Notes: generated from the sequence alone by a model not told the origin. 64,000 nucleotides of DNA from Desmospora profundinema (GCF_031454155.1 NZ_JAVDQG010000001.1:496001-560000); one strand, 5' to 3'. Positions 27,414 through 36,298 are shown, numbered from the stretch's first letter. Translations and numbers: made by a program.

Positions 27414-28004
27414 TTAACCGCCCGCTTGCTCTTTCAAGGATTGGATCTCACCCATCATTCGCTCTGTCACCGCACGCACAGTCTGACTGTTCATACGGTC
27501 CTGCCGATATGGGGTCAAATCAATCGGGTCACCGAAGCGGATACGGATTTTTCCAAAGGGTCGGTAGTAACCGGTAATGGCCGCAGGGACTAGCACCGCA
27601 TCCGATTTTAGTGCGATGAAAGCGGCCCCTGAATGGGCCTGACCCAATTCTCCGGTTTTGGAACGGGTCCCTTCAGGGAACACACCCAAGAGCTCCCCAT
27701 CCTTTAAGAGCTCTAATGCGGTCTTCAGCGCACGTTTATCGGTGGACCCTCTGCTGACGGGAAAGGCACCAAAACGGCGAATCAGCCAGGATATGACAGG
27801 AATCTTAAACAGCTCTTCCTTTGCCATGAACCGAACCTGACGCTTCAATGCCGATCCGACAAGCGGCGGATCCAAATTGTTGATATGGTTGCAACAGACG
27901 ACAACCGGTCCCTGGGCGGGAACTTTCTCCTTCCCGGTTACTTCCCAACGATACAAACAGAAAAAAAGCATTCGGAACAGCTGACGAAAAAGTCGATACC
28001 ACAT
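27414..28004 (-). CDS. plsC: 1-Acyl-sn-glycerol-3-phosphate acyltransferase
   Basis: Makes phosphatidic acid by acylating lysophosphatidate. The motif NHINNLDPP (NHxxxxD) and FPEGTRSKTGEL are both present, preceded by one N-terminal hydrophobic helix. 196 residues. The ATG at 28004 overlaps the cmk stop (TAACATG); a GTG four codons upstream is less likely. Sits between cmk and ypfD; complements plsY at 20.5 kb. Confidence 0.92.
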   Translation of the reverse strand: MWYRLFRQLFRMLFFCLYRWEVTGKEKVPAQGPVVVCCNHINNLDPPLVGSALKRQVRFMAKEELFKIPVISWLIRRFGAFPVSRGSTDKRALKTALELLKDGELLGVFPEGTRSKTGELGQAHSGAAFIALKSDAVLVPAAITGYYRPFGKIRIRFGDPIDLTPYRQDRMNSQTVRAVTERMMGEIQSLKEQAGG

Positions 28005-28005
28005 G

Positions 28006-28686
28006 TTACTCCCCACCGCCCACTTTGGTTCTACTCAGTTCTAGAATCGCCTGCACGACCTCTGGAACTGACCGTCCGGTCGTATCCAGGTGAATCGCAT
28101 CCTCGGCAGGCTTAAGCGGAGAATGTTTCCGATTTTGATCTTTTTCGTCCCGAAGGCGAATCTCTTCTTTCAATTGATCCCAATCAACACGATACCCTTT
28201 TCGGACCAATTCTTCGTATCGACGTTGGGCCCGCTCATCAATGGAAGCGGTGAGAAACACCTTCAGCTCAGCATCGGGAAGGACATGGGTGCCGATATCG
28301 CGACCATCCATCACCACTCCGCCGTTTTTCCCCATCTCCCGTTGTTTCTTAACCAGGATTTTGCGTACCTGCGGATTGCCAGCCACCGCTGATACATGGC
28401 TCGTTACCTCCGGGGTACGAATATCCCGGGTCACCTGCCGGCCATTCACAAAAACATCCACTTCCCCTTTAGAGGGTTTTAACGCGATGTCCATGTGTTT
28501 TGCCAAACGGGCGACTGCCCCTTCATCGGTTACATCCACATCGAGACGGAGAGCCTCGAAAGTGACCGCACGGTACATGGCTCCTGTGTCGACATAAGTC
28601 AAGTGCAAATGTTCAGCTACCTGACGGGCGACCGTACTCTTACCAGCTCCCGCCGGTCCGTCGATCGCGACTGATATTGGCCTCAT
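28006..28686 (-). CDS. cmk: Cytidylate kinase
   Basis: Phosphorylates CMP/dCMP. The P-loop is GPAGAGKST, followed by YVDTGAMYRA, and MDGRDIGTHVLPDAELKVFLTAS is the CMP-binding/lid region. The ATG at 28686 gives 226 residues; a TTG at 28695 is the alternative but lies three bases from the GGAGG site. It is preceded by an unusual 260-nt leader ending in a terminator 30 bases before the start, suggesting transcription attenuation. Confidence 0.95.
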   Translation of the reverse strand: MRPISVAIDGPAGAGKSTVARQVAEHLHLTYVDTGAMYRAVTFEALRLDVDVTDEGAVARLAKHMDIALKPSKGEVDVFVNGRQVTRDIRTPEVTSHVSAVAGNPQVRKILVKKQREMGKNGGVVMDGRDIGTHVLPDAELKVFLTASIDERAQRRYEELVRKGYRVDWDQLKEEIRLRDEKDQNRKHSPLKPAEDAIHLDTTGRSVPEVVQAILELSRTKVGGGE

Positions 28687-28715
28687 AAACGACAAGTTCC
28701 TCCAAAAAACGGGAT

Positions 28716-28745
28716 AAAAAATCGAGCAGTATCGGCCTGCTCGAT
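28716..28745 (-). terminator. Terminator in front of cmk
   Basis: A nine-pair ATCGAGCAG stem (28721-28729 with 28737-28745) followed on the minus strand by six T. It lies only 30 bases upstream of the cmk start, where read-through decides cmk-plsC expression. Confidence 0.85.
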
Positions 28746-28979
28746 TGGGATGAACAATATTTGACTCATCTCAGTATCAAGGTTGATTCCCGAACGGAAA
28801 CCTGCGGCCAGCAACATGTCACGGATACAAAACCATCCGCTATGTATTCCTTTGTGAGAATTCTTTGTGAACGTCTGTCATGACCACCCCGCTGGAGCGG
28901 TTCCCACACAAAGCAAGGACTGTCATTCCCTGGATGGGAGATGACGGTACATTTGCAAAAGGAACTCTTCTCGTCGCTT
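28716..28979 (-). ncRNA. Candidate structured leader RNA / attenuator of cmk
   Basis: Between a promoter at 28986-29014 and a strong terminator at 28716-28745 lie about 260 bases with no credible gene. Local hairpins are visible on the minus strand: GTCAT...ATGAC, CCGCT...AGCGG and CGGAT...ATCCG. I do not recognise a known riboswitch core. It could be a cis-regulatory leader or a free small RNA. Confidence 0.45.
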
Positions 28980-28985
28980 ACATTT

Positions 28986-29014
28986 ACCATAACACAAAGT
29001 ACCCACAGGTGCAA
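28986..29014 (-). promoter_or_regulatory. Putative promoter of the cmk leader
   Basis: TTGCAC (29009-29014) and TATGGT (28986-28991) with a 17-base spacer; each is 4-5 of 6 to consensus. It lies just after the ypeB terminator, fitting a new transcription unit. Confidence 0.5.
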
Positions 29015-29039
29015 CGATGGATCCTGTTTTTTCGAGAGC

Positions 29040-29081
29040 AAAAAAAGCAGGCGGACCCGCACCGGGAAGGTCGGGTCACCT
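29040..29081 (-). terminator. Terminator after ypeB
   Basis: Imperfect stem AGGTGACCCG with CGGGTCCGCCT (29049-29059 and 29072-29081) followed on the minus strand by TTTTTTT; five bases past the ypeB stop. Confidence 0.75.
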
Positions 29082-29086
29082 GTTTA

Positions 29087-30433
29087 TCACAGTCGGTTTT
29101 GATCTGCTTCTTTGATCTTTTCCACCTTTTCTTCATCTCCGTTTTTCGCGTTGATAAACACACGATACGGACTTTTACCCAGGTTGCCCTGGAATTCATA
29201 ACAGAGCGTTTCCTGTCCTTCATCGTTGAAGATGACCGCTAACCCGCTGTCCTTTAATTTTAAACGGGGATTGACGTTTTTTCTGGCTTCTCCCTCGGTA
29301 ATGGATGGTTCCGTGTCGCGCTCTTCCTTGAAATTAAACACATAGTTTTCCGCTTGGTATCCCATCACTTCCGCATTGTCCAAAGCCACTTTGACTACAA
29401 CCGTCTCCGGATAAATCAGCGCACCGTCCTGCTTTCGTACAAAGGTAAAGGCTGCTGTATTACCCACATCATCATAAGCCGTCGCTTCCATTTCGGGATA
29501 CCCTAGTTCATCCAAGAACTGAATCGCTTTTGCCTGTGCTTCTTCCAACTTTACCTTCCGTTCATTCACCGTTCGGTCGTGCATCATCCAAACCACGTAG
29601 TTTCCTTTGGACGTCAAATCAAAGTAATAATCTTCGCCTCTATTCGGCTGGTAACGTACGCTGTATGTTTCATAGTTGCCTTTTTGATTTTTAACCACAT
29701 CCATACCATTGGTATCCGGTAAGTCCAACACATCGGCCACTTTCTCTTTAGCGTCCTCTGGCGATGCCATCTTCCCTTTTAATTGGTTGTGTTTGACCCG
29801 TCGAGTGGCTTCCATGTTATTAATAGTCGGACCCCAGTCCAACTCTTCGTATCCCTCGGCCAGTTTGTCCACTTCTTTGAAGCCATCGATAATGGAGTTA
29901 TCCATCTGTTTATCCTCGGACGCCAATGCCATCTCCACATCCATCCACCGCAATTGTCTGGTTAGCACCTGATTTTGCACTTTTTGCAGGTCGCGCTGAA
30001 TGGTATTGGCACGTTTGTACAACTTCCGTAGGTTTTGATATTCGCGATCCGTCAACGGCTCCTGATCCAAGTCCCGGACACCCACCCGATACGTATAATC
30101 CCCGATTCTTGCCAAGAAGCTCTCAGTCTTTTCAAAGGGCATCAAAGTAAGGGGAAGTTGGGCCAAGTCGTTTTGCGCGGAATAACTGAGACGCCATACA
30201 TTGGTCATACAGGTAGAAAGCTGGCGACGTGTATTGAGAGCCAGCGCTTTGCCCAATTCGTCCTGCAGTTTGTCCATATGGTAGTTGAGATCGTGAAAAG
30301 CCCGCTGGTACTGGTTTTCTGTCTTTATAAGCAAGCTGTTTTTATCCTGATTTTCCTGATAGCCCCAAAATCCCAAACCGATCACAAAGACCAGGGCCAC
30401 TGGAAACAGGATGGCGGCGATCCGTCTGTACAC
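29087..30433 (-). CDS. ypeB: Germination protein YpeB
   Basis: Spore membrane protein that stabilises and inhibits the cortex lytic enzyme SleB. The N-terminal membrane helix is followed by the family block NQYQRAFHDLNYHMDKLQDELGKAL and PLTLMPFEKTESFLARIGDYTY; three PepSY-like repeats form the C-terminal half. The GTG at 30433 has AAAGGAG ten bases upstream and gives 448 residues, near the B. subtilis length. The open frame runs 59 codons further but is unlike YpeB. sleB, usually the adjacent partner, is not in this window. Confidence 0.92.
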   Translation of the reverse strand: MYRRIAAILFPVALVFVIGLGFWGYQENQDKNSLLIKTENQYQRAFHDLNYHMDKLQDELGKALALNTRRQLSTCMTNVWRLSYSAQNDLAQLPLTLMPFEKTESFLARIGDYTYRVGVRDLDQEPLTDREYQNLRKLYKRANTIQRDLQKVQNQVLTRQLRWMDVEMALASEDKQMDNSIIDGFKEVDKLAEGYEELDWGPTINNMEATRRVKHNQLKGKMASPEDAKEKVADVLDLPDTNGMDVVKNQKGNYETYSVRYQPNRGEDYYFDLTSKGNYVVWMMHDRTVNERKVKLEEAQAKAIQFLDELGYPEMEATAYDDVGNTAAFTFVRKQDGALIYPETVVVKVALDNAEVMGYQAENYVFNFKEERDTEPSITEGEARKNVNPRLKLKDSGLAVIFNDEGQETLCYEFQGNLGKSPYRVFINAKNGDEEKVEKIKEADQNRL

Positions 30434-30621
30434 GACAGAGTCACTCCTTTGTTCCTTAAAATATGGGGAAACCGGGCAACCCGCCGAAAGAAGCCGATGC
30501 GCGGGGGTAAAAAAGCCATTCTCCCCTTCGGGCGAAGCCCACCCCAATTCGTCCTGAAAGGGCATCCTCCCCCGGTTTTCAGAGGATAGTCTGAACCGCC
30601 CTGGCAACATTTATGCAAATG

Positions 30622-30641
30622 AAAAAGCGGCGCCGGCCGCT
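30622..30641 (-). terminator. Terminator after the small zinc protein
   Basis: AGCGGC/GCCGCT stem (30626-30631 with 30636-30641) with a GC-rich loop, followed on the minus strand by TTTT. The 30434-30621 stretch between it and ypeB holds no supported gene. Confidence 0.6.
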
Positions 30642-30687
30642 TGGGTACAAAAATATTTTTTTGAACAACCCATCCGTCATCATCGCC

Positions 30688-30846
30688 TTACAACTTCTCC
30701 GTCAATACTTCAAACTCCGTGGCATTGTCACACAAACACTGTTTAAAACCGGTGTCTACCTTGCCTTTTTTATAACTCCCCTTTAACACGAACCGCTCGC
30801 CGCATTGCTTACAGCGAATTCGCACCAGGTAACGCTTTTGTTCCAA
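30688..30846 (-). CDS. Small zinc-ribbon-like protein
   Basis: A 52-residue basic protein with CKQCGERF near residue 13 and a second pair, CLC, about 25 residues on, giving a likely four-Cys zinc site. No family name recognised. The TTG at 30846 has AAAGGA nine bases upstream and was preferred; an ATG at 30876 adds ten residues but lacks a ribosome site. Divergently oriented to the asparaginase gene. Confidence 0.65.
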   Translation of the reverse strand: MEQKRYLVRIRCKQCGERFVLKGSYKKGKVDTGFKQCLCDNATEFEVLTEKL

Positions 30847-30949
30847 GCCGGATCGTCCTTTCATATTTCTTGTCATTCAGTTTAGACGAAACCCGCTTCG
30901 TTTATCCTTTAAAAACCGGAGGGATACTGTTTCCCGCCATCATGTGCGC

Positions 30950-30955
30950 TATAAT
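30950..30955 (+). promoter_or_regulatory. TATAAT -10 box before the asparaginase gene
   Basis: A perfect TATAAT 38 bases before the ATG. The -35 region (about 30926-30931, ACTGTT) is weak, so activity may need an activator or be low. Confidence 0.4.
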
Positions 30956-30992
30956 CAGAAGGAAACCGTCAGACAGAAAGGAATCGTTTCAA

Positions 30993-31979
30993 ATGAAGCA
31001 CATCATCATCCTCACGACCGGCGGTACCATCGCTATGAAAGAAGACGGAGGAGACCATAGTGTACGGCCGGCAGATCCCCATGCCCTGCGAGGGCAGTTG
31101 AACATGTTAAAAGCATACGCACAGGTGGAGATGGAAGCCATCTTTAACTATCCCAGCCCTCATCTCACACCCTCTCACATACATCAAATCCGGGAGAAGG
31201 CCGCAGAATGCCTCTCCCGACCGGAAACAGACGGTGTGGTGATTACCCACGGGACGGATACACTGGAAGAAACCGCCCATTATTTGGACATCACCTTGGA
31301 TTCAGCCAAGCCCGTTGTATTAACGGGAGCCATGCGCAGCCACAACGAACTGGGATCCGACGGCCCGCTCAACCTGGTCAACGCGGTTCGTGTCGCGGCC
31401 CATTCCGGCTCCCGTGGAAAAGGTGTACTGGTGGTCTTCAACGATGAAATCCACGCCGCACGCTGGGTGACCAAAACTCATACCAGCAACGTGGCCACCT
31501 TCCAATCTCCTTCTCACGGTCCCATCGGGTTGTTGAGCAAAAAAGGGGTGCTTTTCACCCACCCCCTCGCCCCGCGCCCCATCCTCCCCTCCGCCCCTCC
31601 TGTAGAACCGGTTCACTTGGTGAAAGCGGCAGCCGGCACGGACGACACCTTTATCCGAGCCGCCCTCGCTGCAGGGACAAAAGGGTTGGTGGTCGAAGCT
31701 CTCGGCCAAGGCAACCTGCCTCCGGCCATGCTTCCGGGTCTCCGCAAAGCATTGGACCAAGGCGTTCCTGTGGTGCTGGTCTCCCGCTGTTTCAATGGAT
31801 TCGTGGAGGACACGTACGGCTACGAAGGCGGCGGACGACAACTGAAGGAACTCGGAGTGATCTTCTCCAACGGCCTGAATGGACAAAAAGCGCGGATCCA
31901 ATTGATGGCCGCGCTTCATAGCAGCCGGGATCCGGCTGTTCTGCAAACGTTTTTTCAACAAACCGAACAGGAAACGTGA
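30993..31979 (+). CDS. ansA: L-asparaginase
   Basis: Hydrolyses asparagine to aspartate and ammonia. Both catalytic threonine motifs are present: ILTTGGTIAMKED at the start and THGTDTLEETA about residue 85, with the lysine segment TGAMRSHNELGSDGP following. No signal peptide, so the enzyme is cytoplasmic. ATG at 30993 behind AGGAA; 328 residues. Ends three bases from the convergent ypdA gene. The ansA symbol is used for the family; orthology to B. subtilis ansA is not proven. Confidence 0.9.
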   Translation: MKHIIILTTGGTIAMKEDGGDHSVRPADPHALRGQLNMLKAYAQVEMEAIFNYPSPHLTPSHIHQIREKAAECLSRPETDGVVITHGTDTLEETAHYLDITLDSAKPVVLTGAMRSHNELGSDGPLNLVNAVRVAAHSGSRGKGVLVVFNDEIHAARWVTKTHTSNVATFQSPSHGPIGLLSKKGVLFTHPLAPRPILPSAPPVEPVHLVKAAAGTDDTFIRAALAAGTKGLVVEALGQGNLPPAMLPGLRKALDQGVPVVLVSRCFNGFVEDTYGYEGGGRQLKELGVIFSNGLNGQKARIQLMAALHSSRDPAVLQTFFQQTEQET

Positions 31980-31982
31980 TCC

Positions 31983-32963
31983 TCAACTCGTCGTTCCCAT
32001 CTGTTCCTCGATGTGGGCGGCGATTTTTCCACCATGGAACCGTCCGTTTTCGATAAAAATAGAATTGGCATCCCGGCCGGCTGCAATCACTCCGGCGATG
32101 TAAAGACCCGGTACTTCCGTTTCCATTGTATCCGGGTTATGGACCGGTCCCCCCGTTTTCGGGTCGATCGTGACACCCAACCGAGTTAACATCTCCGTTT
32201 GTGGGTGATAACCGGTCATGGCAAACACAGCCTGGTTGGGCAAGGTGAAGACCTTCCCTTCCTTCTCCAGCACCACATGATCTTCAGCAATCTCTTTTAC
32301 CACCGTATTCCAGTGCATCGTAATCCAACCTTTGCGGATCGCGCTCTCAATCACCGGCTTCACCCATGGTTTGACACTGTCGGTGAAAGCACCCCGCCGA
32401 TAGGCCATGGTCACCCTGGCTCCCGCTTGGTACAAATCCATAGCGGCATCGACGGCTGAATTTTTCCCGCCGATCACCAACACGTCCAAACCGGCATAGG
32501 GATGGCCTTCCTGATAATAATGTCGGACCTTCGGCAGTTCTTCTCCCGGAACACCCAGCAAGTTGGGCGAATCATAATACCCGGTCGCTACCACCAACCT
32601 GGAGGTTTCATAGGTGTGATCAGCCCCAAGCTTTTGCGTACGAACAACAAACCGGTCCGCTTCCCGATCCACGGCCATCACCCGTTCATACGTGTTCACC
32701 TGAAGGTCATACGCCTTTACCACCGCCCGGTAATATTTCAACGCCTCTCCGCGAACGGGTTTTTCCCCGGATGTCACAAAGGGAAGACCACCAATCTCCA
32801 GGAGCTCCGGCGTACTAAAAAACTGCATAAACGTGGGAAAGTGGTAAACGGAGTTGACCAGACTCCCCTTTTCGATCACCAGAGGGGGGATCCCTCTTTT
32901 TTTGACTTCGATTGCTGTCGACAACCCACACGGACCCGCGCCAATAACAATGACTTCCTCCAT
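31983..32963 (-). CDS. ypdA: Bacillithiol disulfide reductase (YpdA/Bdr)
   Basis: FAD/NAD(P)H oxidoreductase that recycles oxidised bacillithiol. FAD-binding GAGPCGLS is at residues 8-15, with Cys in the loop as in YpdA proteins. The second dinucleotide loop is VIGGKNSAVDAA, and the C-terminal YIAGVIAAGRDANSIFIENGRFHGG is family-typical. ATG at 32963 follows AAAGGAGG. Adjacent to glutamate dehydrogenase and near a PIG-L deacetylase, as ypdA-gudB are neighbours in B. subtilis. Confidence 0.92.
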   Translation of the reverse strand: MEEVIVIGAGPCGLSTAIEVKKRGIPPLVIEKGSLVNSVYHFPTFMQFFSTPELLEIGGLPFVTSGEKPVRGEALKYYRAVVKAYDLQVNTYERVMAVDREADRFVVRTQKLGADHTYETSRLVVATGYYDSPNLLGVPGEELPKVRHYYQEGHPYAGLDVLVIGGKNSAVDAAMDLYQAGARVTMAYRRGAFTDSVKPWVKPVIESAIRKGWITMHWNTVVKEIAEDHVVLEKEGKVFTLPNQAVFAMTGYHPQTEMLTRLGVTIDPKTGGPVHNPDTMETEVPGLYIAGVIAAGRDANSIFIENGRFHGGKIAAHIEEQMGTTS

Positions 32964-32990
32964 CGGGATCCTCCTTTTGTTCCGGAATAG

Positions 32991-33016
32991 AAAAACACCC
33001 CTGATCGGCAGGGGGT
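32991..33016 (-). terminator. Terminator after the glutamate dehydrogenase gene
   Basis: CCCCTG/CAGGGG stem (32998-33003 and 33009-33014) followed on the minus strand by TGTTTTT; separates gdh from ypdA. Confidence 0.75.
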
Positions 33017-33059
33017 CTTTCCGGGCCATTTTTGGATGATGGGGAGGCCGGCTTCGGGG

Positions 33060-34340
33060 TTATACCCAACCCCGGAAACGGGAGGCCTCCGCCATTTTTC
33101 TTACCCCGACCATATAGGCGGATAAACGCATATCCAACTTCCGTGACTGGGAGGTTTGGTAGACATTTTCAAATGCCTTTACCATGATTTCTTCCAGCCG
33201 CTTCTCCACTTCTTCCTCGGACCAATAGTACCCTTGGTTGTTCTGCACCCACTCAAAATAGGAAACCGTCACACCCCCGGCACTGGCCAGTACATCGGGA
33301 ACCAACAGGATATCCCGTTCTGAGAGGATTCGTGTAGCATCCAATGTAGTCGGTCCGTTGGCTGCTTCCACCACGATATCCGCTTTGATGCGGTGGGCAT
33401 TGGCAGCTGTAATCTGGTTGGCGACAGCAGCAGGCACCAGAATATCACAGTCCAGTTCCAACAGTTCCTGGTTGGTAATCGTCTCCTTGAACAGGTTGGT
33501 AACCGTACCGAAGGAGTCTCTCCGATCTAATAAATATTCAATGTCCAGTCCATCTTCGTCATGCAACGCTCCATAAGCATCGGAGATGCCGATCACCTTT
33601 GCCCCGACATCATCCATAAACTTGGCGAGGAAGCTGCCGGCGTTCCCGAACCCTTGGATGACGACACGAGCGCCTTCCAGAGAGATTCCTTTCTTTTTGG
33701 CAGCCTCTCGGATCATAATGGTCACACCTTTGGCGGTGGCGGTCTCTCTTCCCTTGGATCCCCCCAGCACCAACGGCTTGCCGGTGATAAATCCCGGTGA
33801 ATCAAATTCCCGGATACGGCTGTATTCATCCATCATCCACGCCATGATCTGCGAGTTGGTAAACACATCCGGAGCTGGAATATCTTTAGTCGGTCCCACA
33901 ATTTGGCTGATCGCCCGTACATAGCCACGGGAGAGTCGTTCCAACTCCCGGAAAGACATCTTACGGGGGTCACACTGAATCCCCCCTTTGCCGCCGCCAT
34001 ACGGCAGATCGACAATCCCGGCTTTCAGGCTCATCCAAATTGAAAGCGCCTTCACTTCACTCTCAGTAACGTCCGGGTGGAAGCGAACCCCTCCCTTTGT
34101 AGGACCGACGGCATCATTGTGTTGCGCGCGGTATCCGGTGAACACCTCTACGCTTCCATCATCCATCCGCACCGGAATGCGGACATGCATCATGCGGAGC
34201 GGTTCTTTCAAGAGATCGTACACATGACCGGGGTATCCCAGCTTTCCCAGCGCACTTTTAATGACGGTTTGCGTGGAGATGAGCACGTCGAGGTTTTCCT
34301 CGGTCAAATCCCGATTGGACGTATCAGACTGCTGTTCCAT
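33060..34340 (-). CDS. gudB: Glutamate dehydrogenase
   Basis: NAD-type hexameric GDH interconverting glutamate and 2-oxoglutarate plus ammonia. The substrate-binding [13 protein letters not shown] contains the catalytic lysine, [14 protein letters not shown] follows, and the Rossmann loop is GFGNAGSF. 426 residues with no insertion, so unlike the cryptic B. subtilis 168 gudB it looks active. ATG at 34340 after GAGGTGG. gudB versus rocG naming follows synteny with ypdA and ypbH. Confidence 0.92.
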   Translation of the reverse strand: MEQQSDTSNRDLTEENLDVLISTQTVIKSALGKLGYPGHVYDLLKEPLRMMHVRIPVRMDDGSVEVFTGYRAQHNDAVGPTKGGVRFHPDVTESEVKALSIWMSLKAGIVDLPYGGGKGGIQCDPRKMSFRELERLSRGYVRAISQIVGPTKDIPAPDVFTNSQIMAWMMDEYSRIREFDSPGFITGKPLVLGGSKGRETATAKGVTIMIREAAKKKGISLEGARVVIQGFGNAGSFLAKFMDDVGAKVIGISDAYGALHDEDGLDIEYLLDRRDSFGTVTNLFKETITNQELLELDCDILVPAAVANQITAANAHRIKADIVVEAANGPTTLDATRILSERDILLVPDVLASAGGVTVSYFEWVQNNQGYYWSEEEVEKRLEEIMVKAFENVYQTSQSRKLDMRLSAYMVGVRKMAEASRFRGWV

Positions 34341-34615
34341 CCCTGACCACCTCAAAAAAGTAAGTTCCCATTAGTTCATACAACAGTATACACCACTTCA
34401 ACGGCGAAAGAGAATACGAATCTTTATGCAACCGCCGTCATGAGTCTTTTCAACTCGGCGATAATCATGATATGAATGGAAGAGGCTCAATATTTAACTG
34501 ATGGGAATCCTAAGGTTCAGGCTTCACATAAAACCGGTTTCTATGCGGCTCAATCACCCCACCAAAAGGAGGATTAGACGGGGGGCGCCCCTTTGAGGTC
34601 GAATCCCACTCGATC

Positions 34616-35311
34616 ATGAAAAATCTCGCATTTATCTTTGCCCACCCTGATGATGAAACTTTTGCCTGCGGCGGAACCATCGCCCGTTATGCCGATGATC
34701 CATCCTGCCGGGTCACTTTGTATTGCGCAACCCGGGGGGAAGCCGGCAGCACCGGACATCCTCCCCTGTGCCGCCCCGACGAATTGGGCGATGTCCGGGA
34801 ACAGGAATTAAATCGGGCAGCATCCATCCTTGGACTGGATGAGTTGTATCTGAGAAATTTCGGTGATGGACAATTAGAAGCAGTCCCGATGGAAGCACTG
34901 ATCGCCGATGTCGGAAATTATTTGGAAAAAGAACACCCGGATGCAGTTGTCACCTTTCCTCCCCACGGTATTTCCGGTCATCCGGACCACTGTGCCATCC
35001 AGCGTGTCACCGGGGAAGCGGTCAGACGAACGGGAAGGTCAGTGGGCCTCTACCATATTGTCGTCCCCGATACCATCAGTCAATCATCCCATATCCATCT
35101 CACCCCCCGCGAGGCGATCACCCACACGATCGACGTAACGGCCTATCGCCAGCAGATGTTGGAAGCCCTTCTCGCCCACCGAACCCAGCACATCTCCGTG
35201 GAACGGGTGTTTCCCTCTGTGAAGCAAGGGGACACCGATGGTCTGAGGAAAACGGAATATTACCAAGCGATTCATCCGATTCTCGGAATACCCGGCCATT
35301 CTCTTTTATAA
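34616..35311 (+). CDS. PIG-L family deacetylase (BshB-like)
   Basis: Zinc-dependent N-acetylglucosamine-type deacetylase: the metal motif HPDDE is at 10-14 and the second histidine in HGISGHPDHCAI. The family includes BshB1/BshB2, which deacetylate GlcNAc-malate for bacillithiol; the nearby bacillithiol reductase supports that role but the substrate is not proven. 231 residues. The ATG at 34616 has no ribosome site at normal spacing (GAGG is about 20 bases upstream) and no alternative start exists before an in-frame stop. The gap 34341-34615 shows no other gene; a TATACT box on its left probably serves gudB. Confidence 0.85.
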   Translation: MKNLAFIFAHPDDETFACGGTIARYADDPSCRVTLYCATRGEAGSTGHPPLCRPDELGDVREQELNRAASILGLDELYLRNFGDGQLEAVPMEALIADVGNYLEKEHPDAVVTFPPHGISGHPDHCAIQRVTGEAVRRTGRSVGLYHIVVPDTISQSSHIHLTPREAITHTIDVTAYRQQMLEALLAHRTQHISVERVFPSVKQGDTDGLRKTEYYQAIHPILGIPGHSLL

Positions 35312-35315
35312 ACAT

Positions 35316-35346
35316 AAAAACGACCGCGTTCCATGAGAACGCGATC
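35316..35346 (-). terminator. Terminator after ypbH
   Basis: CGCGTTC/GAACGCG stem (35325-35331 and 35337-35343) followed on the minus strand by GTTTTTA; also lies at the end of the convergent PIG-L gene. Confidence 0.75.
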
Positions 35347-35354
35347 AGGGTCAT

Positions 35355-35948
35355 TTAAGAAAAGTGACGAACGATCTCTCCAACCGCACGGGATTCCCAA
35401 ATGGTGGTGCCGTATTCAGCCAGTACATGCTCGGTGATGGTGGATGGTTCCGCAAACTCCGTCAGCACCGCTATCGCTTGTTTTAACACTTGGGCTTCCA
35501 TCTCCGTGTCGAGGACCAGATAATATCCGCCTTGATATGCAAATACTTTTCCGCTTTCACCCATAATGCGCTGTAAGTGTTGAGCGGCCTGTACGAGATG
35601 TTCAAAGTCCGTAAACTGAAAGATTACTTGATCGCTTTCTTCCAAGGTGACTTCTAGTTCGTAGAGATCGTCTCCCTCCAGTTCATCCAAATCAGATGGT
35701 GAAGGGGTCCTCCCCCGTGTGACCACCACGACCATCCCCTGTGCCGGAAGGGCAAACACTTCCACCGCGACGGGACCCGCGATCTCGAAGCCCAGCTCTT
35801 GGTAAGCTTGATCCATCATATCATTGAAGAGTTCGTGCACCTTGGGAATGTCCCGCCACATATCTTCTTTTTCAATTCCTCGCTCCATCAAATCATCCAA
35901 GGATAAAAAGAAGCGGATTTTGTCTCGGCTGAGTCGCTCGACACGCAT
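35355..35948 (-). CDS. ypbH: Adaptor protein MecA paralogue YpbH
   Basis: ClpC adaptor family that delivers substrates to ClpCP. The N-terminal MRVERLSRDKIRFFLSLDDLMERGIEKEDMW is the MecA substrate-binding domain; a linker near residues 80-95 and a C-terminal ClpC-binding domain (YYLVLD, EFAEPSTITEHVLAEYG) follow. Length 197 and location by gudB fit YpbH rather than MecA itself. Confidence 0.9.
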   Translation of the reverse strand: MRVERLSRDKIRFFLSLDDLMERGIEKEDMWRDIPKVHELFNDMMDQAYQELGFEIAGPVAVEVFALPAQGMVVVVTRGRTPSPSDLDELEGDDLYELEVTLEESDQVIFQFTDFEHLVQAAQHLQRIMGESGKVFAYQGGYYLVLDTEMEAQVLKQAIAVLTEFAEPSTITEHVLAEYGTTIWESRAVGEIVRHFS

Positions 35949-36092
35949 GGTTTACCCTCCCTTGCTGGAGACCCACAATACAGCGTATGAGGGTGAGGCT
36001 TTTATCGTTACGCGGCCAGGTCTCCTTTTTTCTTTCTTTTCCCCCATCATACACGATATTTTGGCCAGATGCATCCATCCCCTTACCCAATC

Positions 36093-36124
36093 AAAAAAGA
36101 CCCGACAGCCAAGACGCTACGGGT
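36093..36124 (-). terminator. Distal terminator of the tRNA-Ser unit
   Basis: ACCCG-AGC/GCT-CGGGT stem (36100-36124) followed on the minus strand by CTTTTTT. Second of two terminators downstream of the tRNA genes. Confidence 0.65.
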
Positions 36125-36137
36125 TCTTTCATGTATG

Positions 36138-36181
36138 AAAAACACCCGGCCTTCAGGCATACCACCCGTCGGTATGGCCGG
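36138..36181 (-). terminator. Proximal terminator of the tRNA-Ser unit
   Basis: CCGGCC/GGCCGG outer stem (36146-36151 with 36176-36181) and inner CATACC/GGTATG stem, followed on the minus strand by GTGTTTTT. Confidence 0.6.
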
Positions 36182-36298
36182 TTCATGTTGGTAACGGTGG
36201 AGGGTCTAACCCTCAACCTTACGGATATGAACCATACGTTCCAACCAGCTTAGTACATAGAGGGGAACAAGTTTATCATGAACAGCACCATCGGATGG

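Noticed and set aside
28766-29062. 98-codon minus-strand frame in the cmk leader
   Set aside because: No ribosome site, odd composition, and it overlaps the ypeB terminator and the proposed promoter; treated as RNA leader.
30434-30610. N-terminal extension of ypeB
   Set aside because: 59 codons unlike YpeB; the GTG at 30433 has a good ribosome site and gives the known length.
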